Shown here piece after piece: positions 26,350 through 35,127 of a DNA stretch of 64,000 nt. The stretch lies in NCBI GenBank assembly GCA_040222455.1, contig JAVKDD010000011.1, forward strand, positions 769,354 to 833,353, in the 5' to 3' direction. A program made the position numbers and the translations under genes. A model generated the notes under the pieces. That model did not search any database. It worked only from the letters and a program-made list of their open reading frames with translations, and had not been told where the DNA came from. The stretch comes from RHLJ01 sp040222455. Its GTDB lineage: Bacteria; Bacteroidota; Rhodothermia; Balneolales; Balneolaceae. The stretch's first letter is position 1; each line of letters opens with the position of its first letter.

Positions 26350-26814
26350 ATGATCAATCGTCGCCTCGTACGCGAAACCGTTCTTCAATCTATTTACGCT
26401 TATCAACAAAGCGGAGATTCTGTTCAGCATATTGCTGATTCAATTATTAAAGGTACGCTGAATAAAGAAAAAGAGGCGCGAAGATTTGCTGAGAAATTAT
26501 TTTTCAGAACTATAGAAAATGAATCTCAATTTAATGAGATCATTACTTCTCATATCCAAAATTGGGATATCAATCGTTTGGCTATGATCGATTTGATAGT
26601 TCTTAAAATGGCTCTTTGCGAATTTATTTATTTCGAGGAAATACCTACCAAAGTAACGATTAATGAAGCCATCGAGATCGTAAAAAAATATTCTACTGCA
26701 AAATCCGGTCGTTTCGTGAACGGAATTCTTGACGCTTCGCTTTTAGAACTCAACAAGAACAATAAAATTAAAAAAACAGGTAGAGGCTTGATCGAAAGAT
26801 CAACAAATAAATGA
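26350..26814 (+). CDS. nusB: Transcription antitermination factor NusB
   Basis: The protein has 154 aa from the chosen ATG. A start seven codons earlier is possible but sits in a likely promoter box. The all-helical NusB fold is recognised by NRRLVRETVLQSIYAYQQS at the start and the C-terminal pattern 'R...ID..VLKMALCEF.YFEEIPTKVTINEAIEIVKKYST..SGRFVNGILD'. NusB with NusE promotes antitermination of rRNA operons. The last 20 residues are a basic tail. Its stop overlaps the next start (ATGA). Confidence 0.95.
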   Translation: MINRRLVRETVLQSIYAYQQSGDSVQHIADSIIKGTLNKEKEARRFAEKLFFRTIENESQFNEIITSHIQNWDINRLAMIDLIVLKMALCEFIYFEEIPTKVTINEAIEIVKKYSTAKSGRFVNGILDASLLELNKNNKIKKTGRGLIERSTNK

Positions 26815-27485
26815 GTTCTGAACAATTAAAAGTAATAGCCATTGGAGACATTCATGGCTGTTCAAAAACATTAAAGGTCTTATTAAATCAGTTAGATGAG
26901 GCTTTTGGAAATTCTCGTACTTATGTTTTTCTAGGTGATTATGTAGACCGTGGTCCCGACACGAAAGGTGTTATAGATTTATTAATAGAGTTTTCACTCA
27001 CTCACACATGCGAGTTTTTAAGAGGAAATCACGATGCCATGTTGTTAATGGCTTACCCTAGAAGAAATATGCTCGACTGGTACGATAATGGTGGTGATGC
27101 AACTATGGAATCCTATCAAAAAGGTGATTCCAGCGTTACTATTCCACAAAATCATCTAAGGTTTTTTATAAAAACTAAGTTGTATTACGATACACCAAAT
27201 TGGTTTTTTGTACATGGCGGAGTACCACCCGACAAAACCATTAAAGAATCTGTTGCAACAAGATCGTTATGGAATAGTTTTTTATGGAGAAGAGATCATT
27301 TAGAAAGTGAAGATAATATTTGGGAAAAAACCGTAGTTTTTGGACATACTCCTTCACGGTCTCCGATAACTGGAAAAAACTTACTCGGTATTGATACTGG
27401 ATGTGTATACGAACATTATGGAAAACTGACTGCGGTCATACTTCCTGAAGTAGATTTTGTTCAACAGAAAAGAATAGATTTTTAA
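26811..27485 (+). CDS. PPP-type serine/threonine phosphatase
   Basis: The protein has 224 aa. The PPP metal motifs are intact: GDIHG (about residues 12-16), GDYVDRGPD, RGNHDAM, a later HGG (FVHGGVPPD) and GHTPS. The family includes bacterial Ser/Thr phosphatases and ApaH-like Np4A hydrolases; the length and motif spacing fit the short bacterial PPP group, so the substrate is open. It overlaps nusB by four bases and precedes ychF by 17, forming a three-gene unit. Confidence 0.88.
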   Translation: MSSEQLKVIAIGDIHGCSKTLKVLLNQLDEAFGNSRTYVFLGDYVDRGPDTKGVIDLLIEFSLTHTCEFLRGNHDAMLLMAYPRRNMLDWYDNGGDATMESYQKGDSSVTIPQNHLRFFIKTKLYYDTPNWFFVHGGVPPDKTIKESVATRSLWNSFLWRRDHLESEDNIWEKTVVFGHTPSRSPITGKNLLGIDTGCVYEHYGKLTAVILPEVDFVQQKRIDF

Positions 27486-27502
27486 AATAAACAGAATAAT
27501 AC

Positions 27503-28597
27503 ATGAGCTTGAAATGCGGAATCGTTGGGTTGCCCAACGTTGGTAAATCAACACTTTTTAATGCCTTAAGCAATGGTGGAGCAGAATCAGCAAACTTTCC
27601 ATTTTGTACCATCGACCCAAATGTTGGTCAGGTTTCTATACCGGATGCACGACTCTTAAATCTTGCTAGAATTGCAAAATCTGCAAGTGTAATTCCTACA
27701 GCCATAGAGTTTGTGGATATAGCCGGTTTAGTAGCTGGAGCCGCTGAAGGAAAAGGAAAAGGAAATGCTTTTTTATCAAATATTCGAGAGACTGATTTGA
27801 TTATTCATGTGGTTCGCTGTTTCATAGATGATGATATCATTCATGTTGAAGGTGATGTTGATCCCGAAAGAGATATTGCAATCATAGAATCAGAATTGAT
27901 ACTTAAAGATCTCGAAAGTGTGGAAAAGAGGGTAGAGACCCTTAAAAAACAATCTAAGAGTGGCGATAAAGTTTTTAAAGCTCAGCTTGATGTTGTAGAC
28001 CGATTAAGAACCCATCTCGAGGATGGTAACACTGCGCGTACTTTCGAAGTCTCAGAAGATGATAAAGCCGCTTACAGAGATTTATTTTTACTTTCTGCTA
28101 AACCAGTGTTGTATGCGTGTAATGTTGGAGAAAGTGATTTAGAGAATGGAAATGAATTAGTTGAAACAGTTAAAAAAGTAGCAGCAAAATTTGGTGATGA
28201 AGTCGTTATGTTTTGCGCTAAAATTGAAGCTGAAATTGCTGAACTAGATGAAGATGAAAAAGAAATGTTCTTGGAAGAATTGGGTGTTTCAAGCGCAGGA
28301 CTGGATCGTTTAATTCACGCTGCTTACGCCGAGTTAGGCTTGATCACGTATTTTACGGTTGGACCGAAAGAGGCTAGAGCGTGGACGATTAAAAAAGGAA
28401 CGAAAGCTCCTCAGGCAGCAGGAGTAATTCATACCGATTTTGAAAAAGGATTTATTCGAGCAGAGACCATCGCCTACGATCATTTTATAGAATATAATGG
28501 AGAAAAAGGGGCAAAAGAGGCTGGTAAAATGAGGCAAGAAGGAAAAGAATATATAGTCTCAGATGGAGACACCATGCTGTTTCGATTTAACGTATAG
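27503..28597 (+). CDS. ychF: Ribosome-binding ATPase YchF (Ola1)
   Basis: The protein has 364 aa, the standard length. G1 GLPNVGKSTLFNAL (about 8-21), G3-like DIAGLVAGAAEGKGKGNAFL, and an altered G4 that makes the family ATP-specific. The TGS domain with TYFTVGPKEARAWTI leads to the conserved end YIVSDGDTMLFRFNV. YchF binds 70S ribosomes and is linked to oxidative stress responses. It converges with the VTT-family gene with only one base between the stops and no visible terminator hairpin. Confidence 0.97.
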   Translation: MSLKCGIVGLPNVGKSTLFNALSNGGAESANFPFCTIDPNVGQVSIPDARLLNLARIAKSASVIPTAIEFVDIAGLVAGAAEGKGKGNAFLSNIRETDLIIHVVRCFIDDDIIHVEGDVDPERDIAIIESELILKDLESVEKRVETLKKQSKSGDKVFKAQLDVVDRLRTHLEDGNTARTFEVSEDDKAAYRDLFLLSAKPVLYACNVGESDLENGNELVETVKKVAAKFGDEVVMFCAKIEAEIAELDEDEKEMFLEELGVSSAGLDRLIHAAYAELGLITYFTVGPKEARAWTIKKGTKAPQAAGVIHTDFEKGFIRAETIAYDHFIEYNGEKGAKEAGKMRQEGKEYIVSDGDTMLFRFNV

Positions 28598-28598
28598 T

Positions 28599-29264
28599 TT
28601 ATGACTCTTTTCTAAAGCTCTTTTTATTAAAATAAAGAAAGCCAGCCCATATTAAACTTAAGCCTCCAAAAATACCGATGAAGGTAAAAATTGCCGGAGA
28701 AGGATTTTCAACACTACTAATTGAACCTGAATACGCGGCAATAATAGAGTAGGGAAGCGTCCCTATCATATAAAATAATACATACTTTGGGTAAGACATT
28801 TTGGTAACACCTGCGAGGCAGGAGGTTACTTCCGGAAGCATTGGTGCTGCACGGCATAGCATTAAAGAAAATGGACCAAATCGCGAGAATAGCTCTTTCA
28901 TCTCTTTAATTTGTGCTTCATCCTTACTTACGAAGTTTAATAGCTTCTCGCCATGAAAGCGACTTATCACATAGCCCATTGTACCTGCAGTAAGCATTCC
29001 CAATGTGGAGTATAATACACCAAGTTCTAATCCAAGAAAAAAACCTGAAAGTATCGTTAGAGAAAGAGTCGGGATTGCGATAAATAAATCTACCATCATG
29101 AGCAATAAAATGATCAAACCAACAATCCAAGGGGAGATGGTCATTGCTTCTTCAAGCCAAAATTTGATATCATCAACAGATAAAATTCCAAGTACTTTGA
29201 ATACGAGGAGTGTGAAGGTAAAAAACGCTCCAAGTAGAACTACAAATTTAATTAATGCTTTCAC
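28599..29264 (-). CDS. TVP38/TMEM64 (VTT-domain) membrane protein
   Basis: The protein has 221 aa with about six hydrophobic segments. The VTT (DedA-like) core is visible: 'FIAIPTLSLTILSGFFLG...G.LYS..G...AGTMGYVISRFHG' and the re-entrant 'F..FGPFSLMLCRAAPMLPE..SCLAGVTKMSY..Y'. DedA-superfamily proteins flip polyprenyl or phospholipids in characterised cases. A metal or lipid role here is not settled. It is the last gene of the leftward five-gene cluster that begins with a cupredoxin. Confidence 0.85.
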   Translation of the reverse strand: MKALIKFVVLLGAFFTFTLLVFKVLGILSVDDIKFWLEEAMTISPWIVGLIILLLMMVDLFIAIPTLSLTILSGFFLGLELGVLYSTLGMLTAGTMGYVISRFHGEKLLNFVSKDEAQIKEMKELFSRFGPFSLMLCRAAPMLPEVTSCLAGVTKMSYPKYVLFYMIGTLPYSIIAAYSGSISSVENPSPAIFTFIGIFGGLSLIWAGFLYFNKKSFRKES

Positions 29265-29267
29265 TTA

Positions 29268-29882
29268 TTATGAATTAGTATAGTCATTAGGAAATGGGGT
29301 GAAATCAGCTTTGATATCTGCAAAAGAAGCACCAGCTAAATTTGGTGTTGAAATTCCCAATGCTGAATCTAAAGCTGCTTTAAGTGTGACAAAATGAACA
29401 ACTTCAACAGGGAAAATCTCACCCATTCTCAGTTTTGCATTAACACCTTGCAGTTGAGTTATGGATTGCTGAAAGTAAGCGTCTGCAGCTTCTAATTCTA
29501 ATGTCATAGCCAAGTGAATGATATCAGCTTCAGTAGGATTATCACCTAAATTCCCAGTTCTTGCATCTGGTCCGGCATCAGATAAATTAACAGGAATCCC
29601 ATCTAAGGATTGAATAAGCATATTAAATATAGATAGATGGTCCTCATGATGAGATTTATATAAATTCGCGATATCAATATAAGATTCGGTCGTGAGAAGA
29701 CCCGCAGCAGCAGTATATGTTTGAATTGCTTGAGCTTCTACCTGAGCTGCTTCAATTAAAATACTTAAATCGTCGCTACCGCCAAGGTAATCATTACCTG
29801 TTCCAGTGCTACATCCAGTAAGTACGAGTCCAGTACCTAAACCTAGAAGTGGAGCTTTCTTCAAAAATTTTTTTCTATCCAT
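29268..29882 (-). CDS. Ferritin-like domain lipoprotein
   Basis: The protein has 204 aa. It has an N-terminal signal with basic start and lipobox LTGC (Cys24), so it is probably a lipoprotein. Two long helical pairs follow, with a Glu-x6-Tyr pattern (AAQVEAQAIQTYTAAAG), H-x2-H-x-D (YKSHHEDHLSIF), a second LELEAADAYFQQS and a late VEVVHFVTLKAAL. The Glu/His ligand spacing fits the ferritin_2/DUF4439 type four-helix domain, so di-iron or other metal binding in the periplasm is likely. It lies between the barrel protein and the VTT protein. Confidence 0.82.
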   Translation of the reverse strand: MDRKKFLKKAPLLGLGTGLVLTGCSTGTGNDYLGGSDDLSILIEAAQVEAQAIQTYTAAAGLLTTESYIDIANLYKSHHEDHLSIFNMLIQSLDGIPVNLSDAGPDARTGNLGDNPTEADIIHLAMTLELEAADAYFQQSITQLQGVNAKLRMGEIFPVEVVHFVTLKAALDSALGISTPNLAGASFADIKADFTPFPNDYTNS

Positions 29883-29902
29883 CTATTAAACAAATTACTT
29901 AC

Positions 29903-31102
29903 TTAAAAAAATGCAGTGATAAAGAATCTGAACGCATAAAGTGATTGATCGAATGGAGTCTGTTCACTTACAATAATTTTGGCTTCAACGTTTCTGGCAA
30001 GTTTGTATCCAACCACCGCTGTTAATCGGGAAGTGTCTGTGTCCCAATCCGAAGATAAAGAAGAAGAGTCAGTTTCTGCAGTTAAAAAATTTAAATGATC
30101 TACTCTGAATGCGAGATAAGAGCCAGAAATAGAAGGTGGTTCAAACCGAACATCAATATTAGTACCTAGATTGGTGGAACGATATTCAGCTAATTTGTTT
30201 CCATAAAGATTGAATTGACCATTGGTATAACAAGGTGAAGTCCAATAAGCGTAAATTGCTTCTGCTTGCAATTCCCAGAATCCTAGAGAGTAGCGAATGT
30301 CTAATCCAATAAGTGATTGTCTATATTGTTCAAGAGGATTATTTGGGCGGTGAATTCTATTTACAGGAGTTAGTTGCATGTAACTACCATGAGAGGCTGA
30401 AAGTCCAAGTTCCCAGGAAATATTTGGATTAAAAGTGAGATGAGTGAGGAGAGCACCATTAGCAATGTTTGTATAATTTTGATCTGAAGCAGGTGCCACC
30501 ATAGAAAGAGATGTTTCTAATCGAAGTTTATTTTCTATGAGCATCCAATCAAAAAAGATGCCAGTGGTATAGCCACCCAAGTAAATGGTTGAAAGGCCAA
30601 CATCGCCAGTTGTGTAGTTTGCGTTATCTCCAGCACTTGGCCAAAATCCTCGTTCATCTGAAATATTAGTGAAATAACTATAATTCAATGGTAAATCAAC
30701 AAAAGTACGATCTATGCTCAGTGCTTTCTTTGAATAAACACCAACAGGAGATATAAAACGCCCAATACTGATGGAGTAATCTTTGTCGGGATGAGACCAA
30801 GTTAAGTTAGCCAGTGTAAAACGAGGGGTACTAAGTTGACCAGTTCCCCAAGTATCAGATTGAAGCCGAGCTTCAACAAAAAACTGATCATTAATTGGGC
30901 TAAATAAAAGGAGGTTGATTTGTGGGATAGATAGATGTAGGTATTTAAAATCTTCGTTTATTCCATTGGTGATAAATTTAGAATCAGTTCCTCCAGAAGA
31001 TATTTCAAAATCGATGGTTCCATTTATTTCTACTTGCGCGAAAACAGATGTAGTTACAAAAAAAATTAGTAACGCTATTCCAATAAATCTTTTCTTAGTC
31101 AT
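29903..31102 (-). CDS. Outer-membrane beta-barrel protein (porin-like)
   Basis: The protein has 399 aa. A Sec signal (MTKKRFIGIALLIFFVTTSVFAQ) precedes alternating aromatic beta-strands throughout, ending in FFITAFF with a terminal Phe as expected for BAM-dependent barrels. The start VEINGTIDFEISSGGTDSKF and central strands resemble unassigned porin-like proteins of Bacteroidota. The substrate is unknown. Its ATG overlaps the end of the cyclase gene by eight bases, so the two are co-translated. Confidence 0.75.
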   Translation of the reverse strand: MTKKRFIGIALLIFFVTTSVFAQVEINGTIDFEISSGGTDSKFITNGINEDFKYLHLSIPQINLLLFSPINDQFFVEARLQSDTWGTGQLSTPRFTLANLTWSHPDKDYSISIGRFISPVGVYSKKALSIDRTFVDLPLNYSYFTNISDERGFWPSAGDNANYTTGDVGLSTIYLGGYTTGIFFDWMLIENKLRLETSLSMVAPASDQNYTNIANGALLTHLTFNPNISWELGLSASHGSYMQLTPVNRIHRPNNPLEQYRQSLIGLDIRYSLGFWELQAEAIYAYWTSPCYTNGQFNLYGNKLAEYRSTNLGTNIDVRFEPPSISGSYLAFRVDHLNFLTAETDSSSLSSDWDTDTSRLTAVVGYKLARNVEAKIIVSEQTPFDQSLYAFRFFITAFF

Positions 31103-32789
31103 ACATAACCTCTACAATTTCAAATTCTTGCCCAAAACCTTTTAGATTTTTCTTTACTACAGTTTTAAACTGGAATGTTTGTTCCAAGCCAAAATATTTA
31201 ACTTTATTTCTGGGTAGTAATACTTGACCAGCTTTAGCCTCAGAACATAAACGTGCAGCTAAATTAACTTCAGGACCAATTACTGTGTAGTCTAAACGTT
31301 CTTTGGCACCCATATTACCAAGTATCATTGGTCCAAAGTTTACACCAACACCGAGACCATCAAAAAATTCAGATACTTCTAAATCGCTTTTATATGATTT
31401 TTGAATAGTTATACTAGCATAAATGGCTCGCTCTAAAGCATCATGGCCCGTAAAAAGTGCAATAAGAGAATCCCCAACAAATTTATCGATTGACCCTCCT
31501 TGTTCCAAAACTGCATCTGCTTGTGAACTCAAAGTTTTGTTAAGAAAAGTGATGAAAGTTTCTGGATCTGAATTCGCAATTTTTTCAGTTGATCCTCTTA
31601 TATCAGTAAATAAAATAGCAAGTTGTTGTCGAGTACCTCCAAGATCAGGTTCACTATCAGAATTCTTTTTAATCATTTCAAGGGTATGGTCTCCCACATA
31701 CTTTGAAAGAGCAAATCGTTCTCTTAACCCAATAATCATTTCATTAAAGGTTCTGGTAAGAATCCCAATTTCATCATTGGTTTTAGGTTTTAATGAAACA
31801 TATAAATCTCCTTCTCTAACTCTTAACATTGCGGCTGTTAATGATTTGATAGGACCAGATAATGTTCTACCTAAGAAAATGGAAAAAGGAACGACTACAA
31901 AAATGCTAATAAGAGCTATAAATAGAATGTTTTTTTGAAGTTTAGTAAGTATTTCGAATTGCTTAGCAGTAGGTACATAAGCGTAATAAAATGCTCTTTC
32001 ACCGGTTCCTAGTGGACTAATAAATGTGAGTACTTCTGTATCTCCTAATAAAGTTCTAAAAGGATCACTTACTAATTGATTTGTTGTTAAGCTATCAATT
32101 AAGGTGCTTTTTGAAGATGCTTCAAAAACAAAAACTTCTTTATCTAAGGTAGAGTCGGAATACGCAATAGGAGATTCATCTAAAAACATTGCAACATCTA
32201 AGGAAGTATTTTCTTTGAGAGTTATAGCTTCAATATTTTTATAGGTTGTACCTAATGTGATACTTCCTCCAATTGAATTTCCAAAATAAATTGGAATTGT
32301 TACTGTTTGGTATAATAAGCCATCAACAGCCCAAAGTTGTGGCCATTCAATTTCGACAGGAGGCTCGTCTCCATTTAAAGCCATTCGAATATTGTCTCGA
32401 TATGCCAAACTTCGTCTAGTTGAGTCTGGTTTTCCAAGCCAGGATAAAATCTGACCATCTTTATCGGTTACTAAAAAAAGATCAGATTTTGTGAAATAAG
32501 AAAACTCTCTCAGGCTTTGTTCAACCGAGGCAGGATCATTTAAGTTTACATTCGCTTTGAATAAAGAGTTCTCGCTAATTAAATATGCTGATTCAGCAAG
32601 TCTGTCGTATTGCAAATTCTGTTGAACTTTAAAGAATCCTCTTAGTTGTGCAAAATCTAAAACTACATTTTCATTAATCGTGCTTGAAAAAACATTATTA
32701 ATTGCACTTACTACAACTACCAATACGGTAAGCGTTAGTCCAATTAACAGAGCGATAAGTTTAGTGCTTATATTAATCTTCATTATCAA
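31095..32789 (-). CDS. Membrane class III adenylate/guanylate cyclase with extracellular sensor and HAMP
   Basis: The protein has 564 aa. The order is one membrane helix (about 10-30), a periplasmic sensor of CACHE type (about 35-275, with DLFLVTDKDGQILSWLGKPD and TIPIYFGNSIGGSITLG), a second helix (about 285-305), HAMP (about 305-360), then a class III cyclase domain. The first metal Asp is in FTDIRGST (Asp396), the second in KFVGDSLIALF. The purine-specifying segment RLDYTVIGPEVNLAARL contains the usual catalytic Asn. The CACHE fold suggests a small-molecule signal from the periplasm, where its cupredoxin neighbour also resides. ATP versus GTP preference is not settled. Confidence 0.9.
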   Translation of the reverse strand: MIMKINISTKLIALLIGLTLTVLVVVVSAINNVFSSTINENVVLDFAQLRGFFKVQQNLQYDRLAESAYLISENSLFKANVNLNDPASVEQSLREFSYFTKSDLFLVTDKDGQILSWLGKPDSTRRSLAYRDNIRMALNGDEPPVEIEWPQLWAVDGLLYQTVTIPIYFGNSIGGSITLGTTYKNIEAITLKENTSLDVAMFLDESPIAYSDSTLDKEVFVFEASSKSTLIDSLTTNQLVSDPFRTLLGDTEVLTFISPLGTGERAFYYAYVPTAKQFEILTKLQKNILFIALISIFVVVPFSIFLGRTLSGPIKSLTAAMLRVREGDLYVSLKPKTNDEIGILTRTFNEMIIGLRERFALSKYVGDHTLEMIKKNSDSEPDLGGTRQQLAILFTDIRGSTEKIANSDPETFITFLNKTLSSQADAVLEQGGSIDKFVGDSLIALFTGHDALERAIYASITIQKSYKSDLEVSEFFDGLGVGVNFGPMILGNMGAKERLDYTVIGPEVNLAARLCSEAKAGQVLLPRNKVKYFGLEQTFQFKTVVKKNLKGFGQEFEIVEVMYD

Positions 32790-33526
32790 TTAAGCACATT
32801 AATATTTACTTCATATTGTTCATTTTCGCGAACCGTAATTTTTTCGGTATATAATTCAAAATTCCGATTATATACTCTTAATTCATAGGTACCAGATGGT
32901 AAATCATTGATTGAGAATGTACCGTCCTCATTAGATCGAGTAAAAAAAGGGGTGTCTAAGCTTAAAATAATAGCATTCATTTGTGAATGGATATCACAAA
33001 ATAAATCAATTGGACCTAGACCTGATACTTTCCAGCGCGTAGGAGGTACTTCTTTGGAATAGACATCTCCAGTCGGTCTTCGACCGATATTAAATTTAGC
33101 GCCGGGAGTTAGACTAAAAACATTATGGAAAAATGTATCATCATTTACAAACTGAACAGTACTTCCTACGGTAACTGGAGTTACCTGAGGTATAAAAATT
33201 GCATCTCTTTGAATTATTTGCACAGAATCAGAAATTTTCAATTCGTTAATATCAAAAGAAGTAGGATGCAAACTTATGATTGTGTTAGTGTATGGGTTGA
33301 GTTCAGTACTTTCGCTTCCTGTAGTAGCTGTATTCCCTCTATTTCTATATGCCGAACCTCTGAAACGTCTATTGGGTGAGGAATTGGTTGCAGGTAAATT
33401 AATTGTCCCCGAGATCTTAGACCCATTTAATATTTCTGATGTATGATGCGTTTTAATTATGGTAGTTTCCTTTTCATGAGAAAAGGTAAAGAGCCATAGT
33501 GAGCCTAGAAAGAAAATTAATTTCAT
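32786..33526 (-). CDS. Secreted cupredoxin-like protein with C-terminal Ig-like/CarbReg repeat
   Basis: The protein has 246 aa. An N-terminal signal (MKLIFFLGSLWLFTFS) is followed by a linker, then a cupredoxin half (about 105-190). Likely type 1 copper ligands are His134 (DDTFFHNVFS), Cys177, His180 and Met183 (CDIHSQM). The C-terminal part (FTRSNEDGTFSINDLPSGTYELRVY) is a carboxypeptidase-regulatory-like beta domain that overlaps the end of the cupredoxin fold, as in 'methylamine utilisation protein' annotations. Methylamine genes are absent. It heads the five-gene cluster; its stop overlaps the cyclase start by four bases. Confidence 0.85.
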   Translation of the reverse strand: MKLIFFLGSLWLFTFSHEKETTIIKTHHTSEILNGSKISGTINLPATNSSPNRRFRGSAYRNRGNTATTGSESTELNPYTNTIISLHPTSFDINELKISDSVQIIQRDAIFIPQVTPVTVGSTVQFVNDDTFFHNVFSLTPGAKFNIGRRPTGDVYSKEVPPTRWKVSGLGPIDLFCDIHSQMNAIILSLDTPFFTRSNEDGTFSINDLPSGTYELRVYNRNFELYTEKITVRENEQYEVNINVLN

Positions 33527-33563
33527 GTGTTAGTTTTAAAATTTGCCCAATTTAAAGATTGTC

Positions 33564-33584
33564 TTTCTTTCAGTACGAAAGAAA
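33564..33584 (-). repeat. Small hairpin between SPOR and cupredoxin genes
   Basis: An 8-bp inverted repeat (tttctttc at 33564-33571, gaaagaaa at 33577-33584) has a 5-base loop. It has no good T tract, so it is only a weak terminator candidate for the SPOR gene. Confidence 0.4.
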
Positions 33585-33609
33585 AGAAATATCAGATTTA
33601 TACCGATTA

Positions 33610-34179
33610 TTAGTTTGCATAGATATCCGTTGTATCGGAGGGAATTTTATAGGGGTCGATACGATCATATACTACCCATGCATCTCTAAATCTACGTTTA
33701 AGCAAATTTGAGAAATATATTGCTCGATCCCTTTTGTGGAAATCGCCTACATGTACACGATAATATGGAGCTTTGAAAAAAGTGTAAGTATCAGCTTGGT
33801 AACCGACTATAGTAGTATCTGACCAGGTTCTGAAGATTGAGGCTATAGTATCAGCTAGAGCGACATTTTGACCTGAATAAATCTGAACCCTGTAACCTTC
33901 AAATAAATCTGTTTCATTATCTGAGTCATCTTCAATTTTTATACGTTCATATTCTGAAGGAATATTATTAATTCTATTTGAGTAGGTATCTGAAAGGGTA
34001 CTTCTATATTGATCTAAATAAGAAGTTGTTGTTGAAGTTGAGGGTTGCGAACTACTCTCTTCGTTTGTTGATTGTTCATTATTTTCGTTATTAGTATTGG
34101 ATGCATCACTAACAGTTTGTGAACTTGAACAAGCAAAAGTGAAAATTAAAATGATCAAACAAGAGTACTTTTTGAACAT
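33610..34179 (-). CDS. SPOR-domain lipoprotein
   Basis: The start chosen is the ATG at 34177-34179, one base after the stop of the half-ALDH gene. A longer frame overlaps that gene and lacks a signal at its start. The 189-aa product begins with a lipoprotein signal ending FACSS. A Ser/Asn/Glu-rich linker follows (about 20-65), and then a SPOR domain (about 90-175, YRVQIYSGQN..AL, YYRVHVGDF..RDRAIYFSN). SPOR domains bind denuded peptidoglycan glycans, often at division sites. Why it is placed after ALDH genes is unclear. Confidence 0.85.
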   Translation of the reverse strand: MFKKYSCLIILIFTFACSSSQTVSDASNTNNENNEQSTNEESSSQPSTSTTTSYLDQYRSTLSDTYSNRINNIPSEYERIKIEDDSDNETDLFEGYRVQIYSGQNVALADTIASIFRTWSDTTIVGYQADTYTFFKAPYYRVHVGDFHKRDRAIYFSNLLKRRFRDAWVVYDRIDPYKIPSDTTDIYAN

Positions 34180-34180
34180 A

Positions 34181-35044
34181 TTAAAAGCCAACGGGGTGCC
34201 AAGTTGTTTTCGTTTCCTGAAAATCAACGATATAATAAGGCCCATATGCATCTTTTTTGTACCAATCTGATATCGGCTTTTTAATAACTCTTTTAACGTT
34301 TGTTGAAGCATTTTCATCAATCATTTTTTTCATTTCCAAAGGCAGTTCATCTGTATAACTTATGCTATTTACATCCATATGTGAGCTAAAATGTTCCGCT
34401 AATTCTTCTTTATTTCCAGTAAGAATATTAACAACTCCACCTGGCACATCTGAAGTATTTAAAACCTCAGCTAATATAATTGATGATAGCGGGTAAATTT
34501 CTGAAGCAAGAACAACACATGTGTTACCACCAGCAATTACAGGTGCTATGGTAGAAACTAATCCTAAAAGAGGACTGTTTTCGGGAGCTAGAACTGCAAT
34601 AACCCCAGTTGCTTCTAATAAACTAAAGTTAAAATGTGCACTCGCTACTGGATTAACTGACCCAAAAACCTGTTGATATTTATCAGTCCAACCCGCATAA
34701 TATATTAGTCGATCTATAGAAGCATTTACATCAGCTTCAGCTTCAGCAGATGAAAATCCAATACGTGAAAGTTGTTTTTCAAATTCTGCTCTCCGGCTTT
34801 CCATCATTTCAGCTATTCGATATAAAATCTGACCACGATTATACGCACTTCGGGATTTCCATCCGTGAAATGCACTTCTTGCAACTTTTACCGCATCACG
34901 CACATCTTTTCTTGAGCATAAACAGGCATTAGCAAGTAATTCTTTCTCGCTGTCAAAAACTTTGTAATAACGTCCAGATTCAGTTCTGGGGAAATTACCA
35001 CCAATGTAGATTTTGTAGGTTTTTAAAACTTCTAGATGTTTCAT
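34181..35044 (-). CDS. Half-length aldehyde dehydrogenase homologue, no catalytic residues
   Basis: The protein has 287 aa, against about 490 for a full ALDH. It matches the N-terminal NAD-binding half (ARSAFHGWKSRSAYNRGQIL, APENSPLLGLVSTIAPVIAGGNTCVV, VPGGVVNILTGNKEEL) and then diverges into a short tail. The segments that would carry the catalytic Glu (ELGGK) and Cys are missing, and the IPWN motif reads APEN. The frame is intact, so this is not a decaying copy. With the adjacent full ALDH it sums to about 786 aa, the size and order of the two-domain ALDH16 proteins. A structural partner role is inferred. Confidence 0.78.
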   Translation of the reverse strand: MKHLEVLKTYKIYIGGNFPRTESGRYYKVFDSEKELLANACLCSRKDVRDAVKVARSAFHGWKSRSAYNRGQILYRIAEMMESRRAEFEKQLSRIGFSSAEAEADVNASIDRLIYYAGWTDKYQQVFGSVNPVASAHFNFSLLEATGVIAVLAPENSPLLGLVSTIAPVIAGGNTCVVLASEIYPLSSIILAEVLNTSDVPGGVVNILTGNKEELAEHFSSHMDVNSISYTDELPLEMKKMIDENASTNVKRVIKKPISDWYKKDAYGPYYIVDFQETKTTWHPVGF

Positions 35045-35127
35045 TTTCTTTTACTATAGACGGAAAACCAAAGATTAATGATATGACAAATCCTTTATTC
35101 TAAGTCTTTGGTATGCCGTCGTTATTA

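Noticed and set aside
34180..34320. N-terminal extension of the SPOR protein frame
   Set aside because: It overlaps the half-ALDH gene and gives no signal peptide at its start; the internal ATG at 34179 starts a proper lipoprotein signal.
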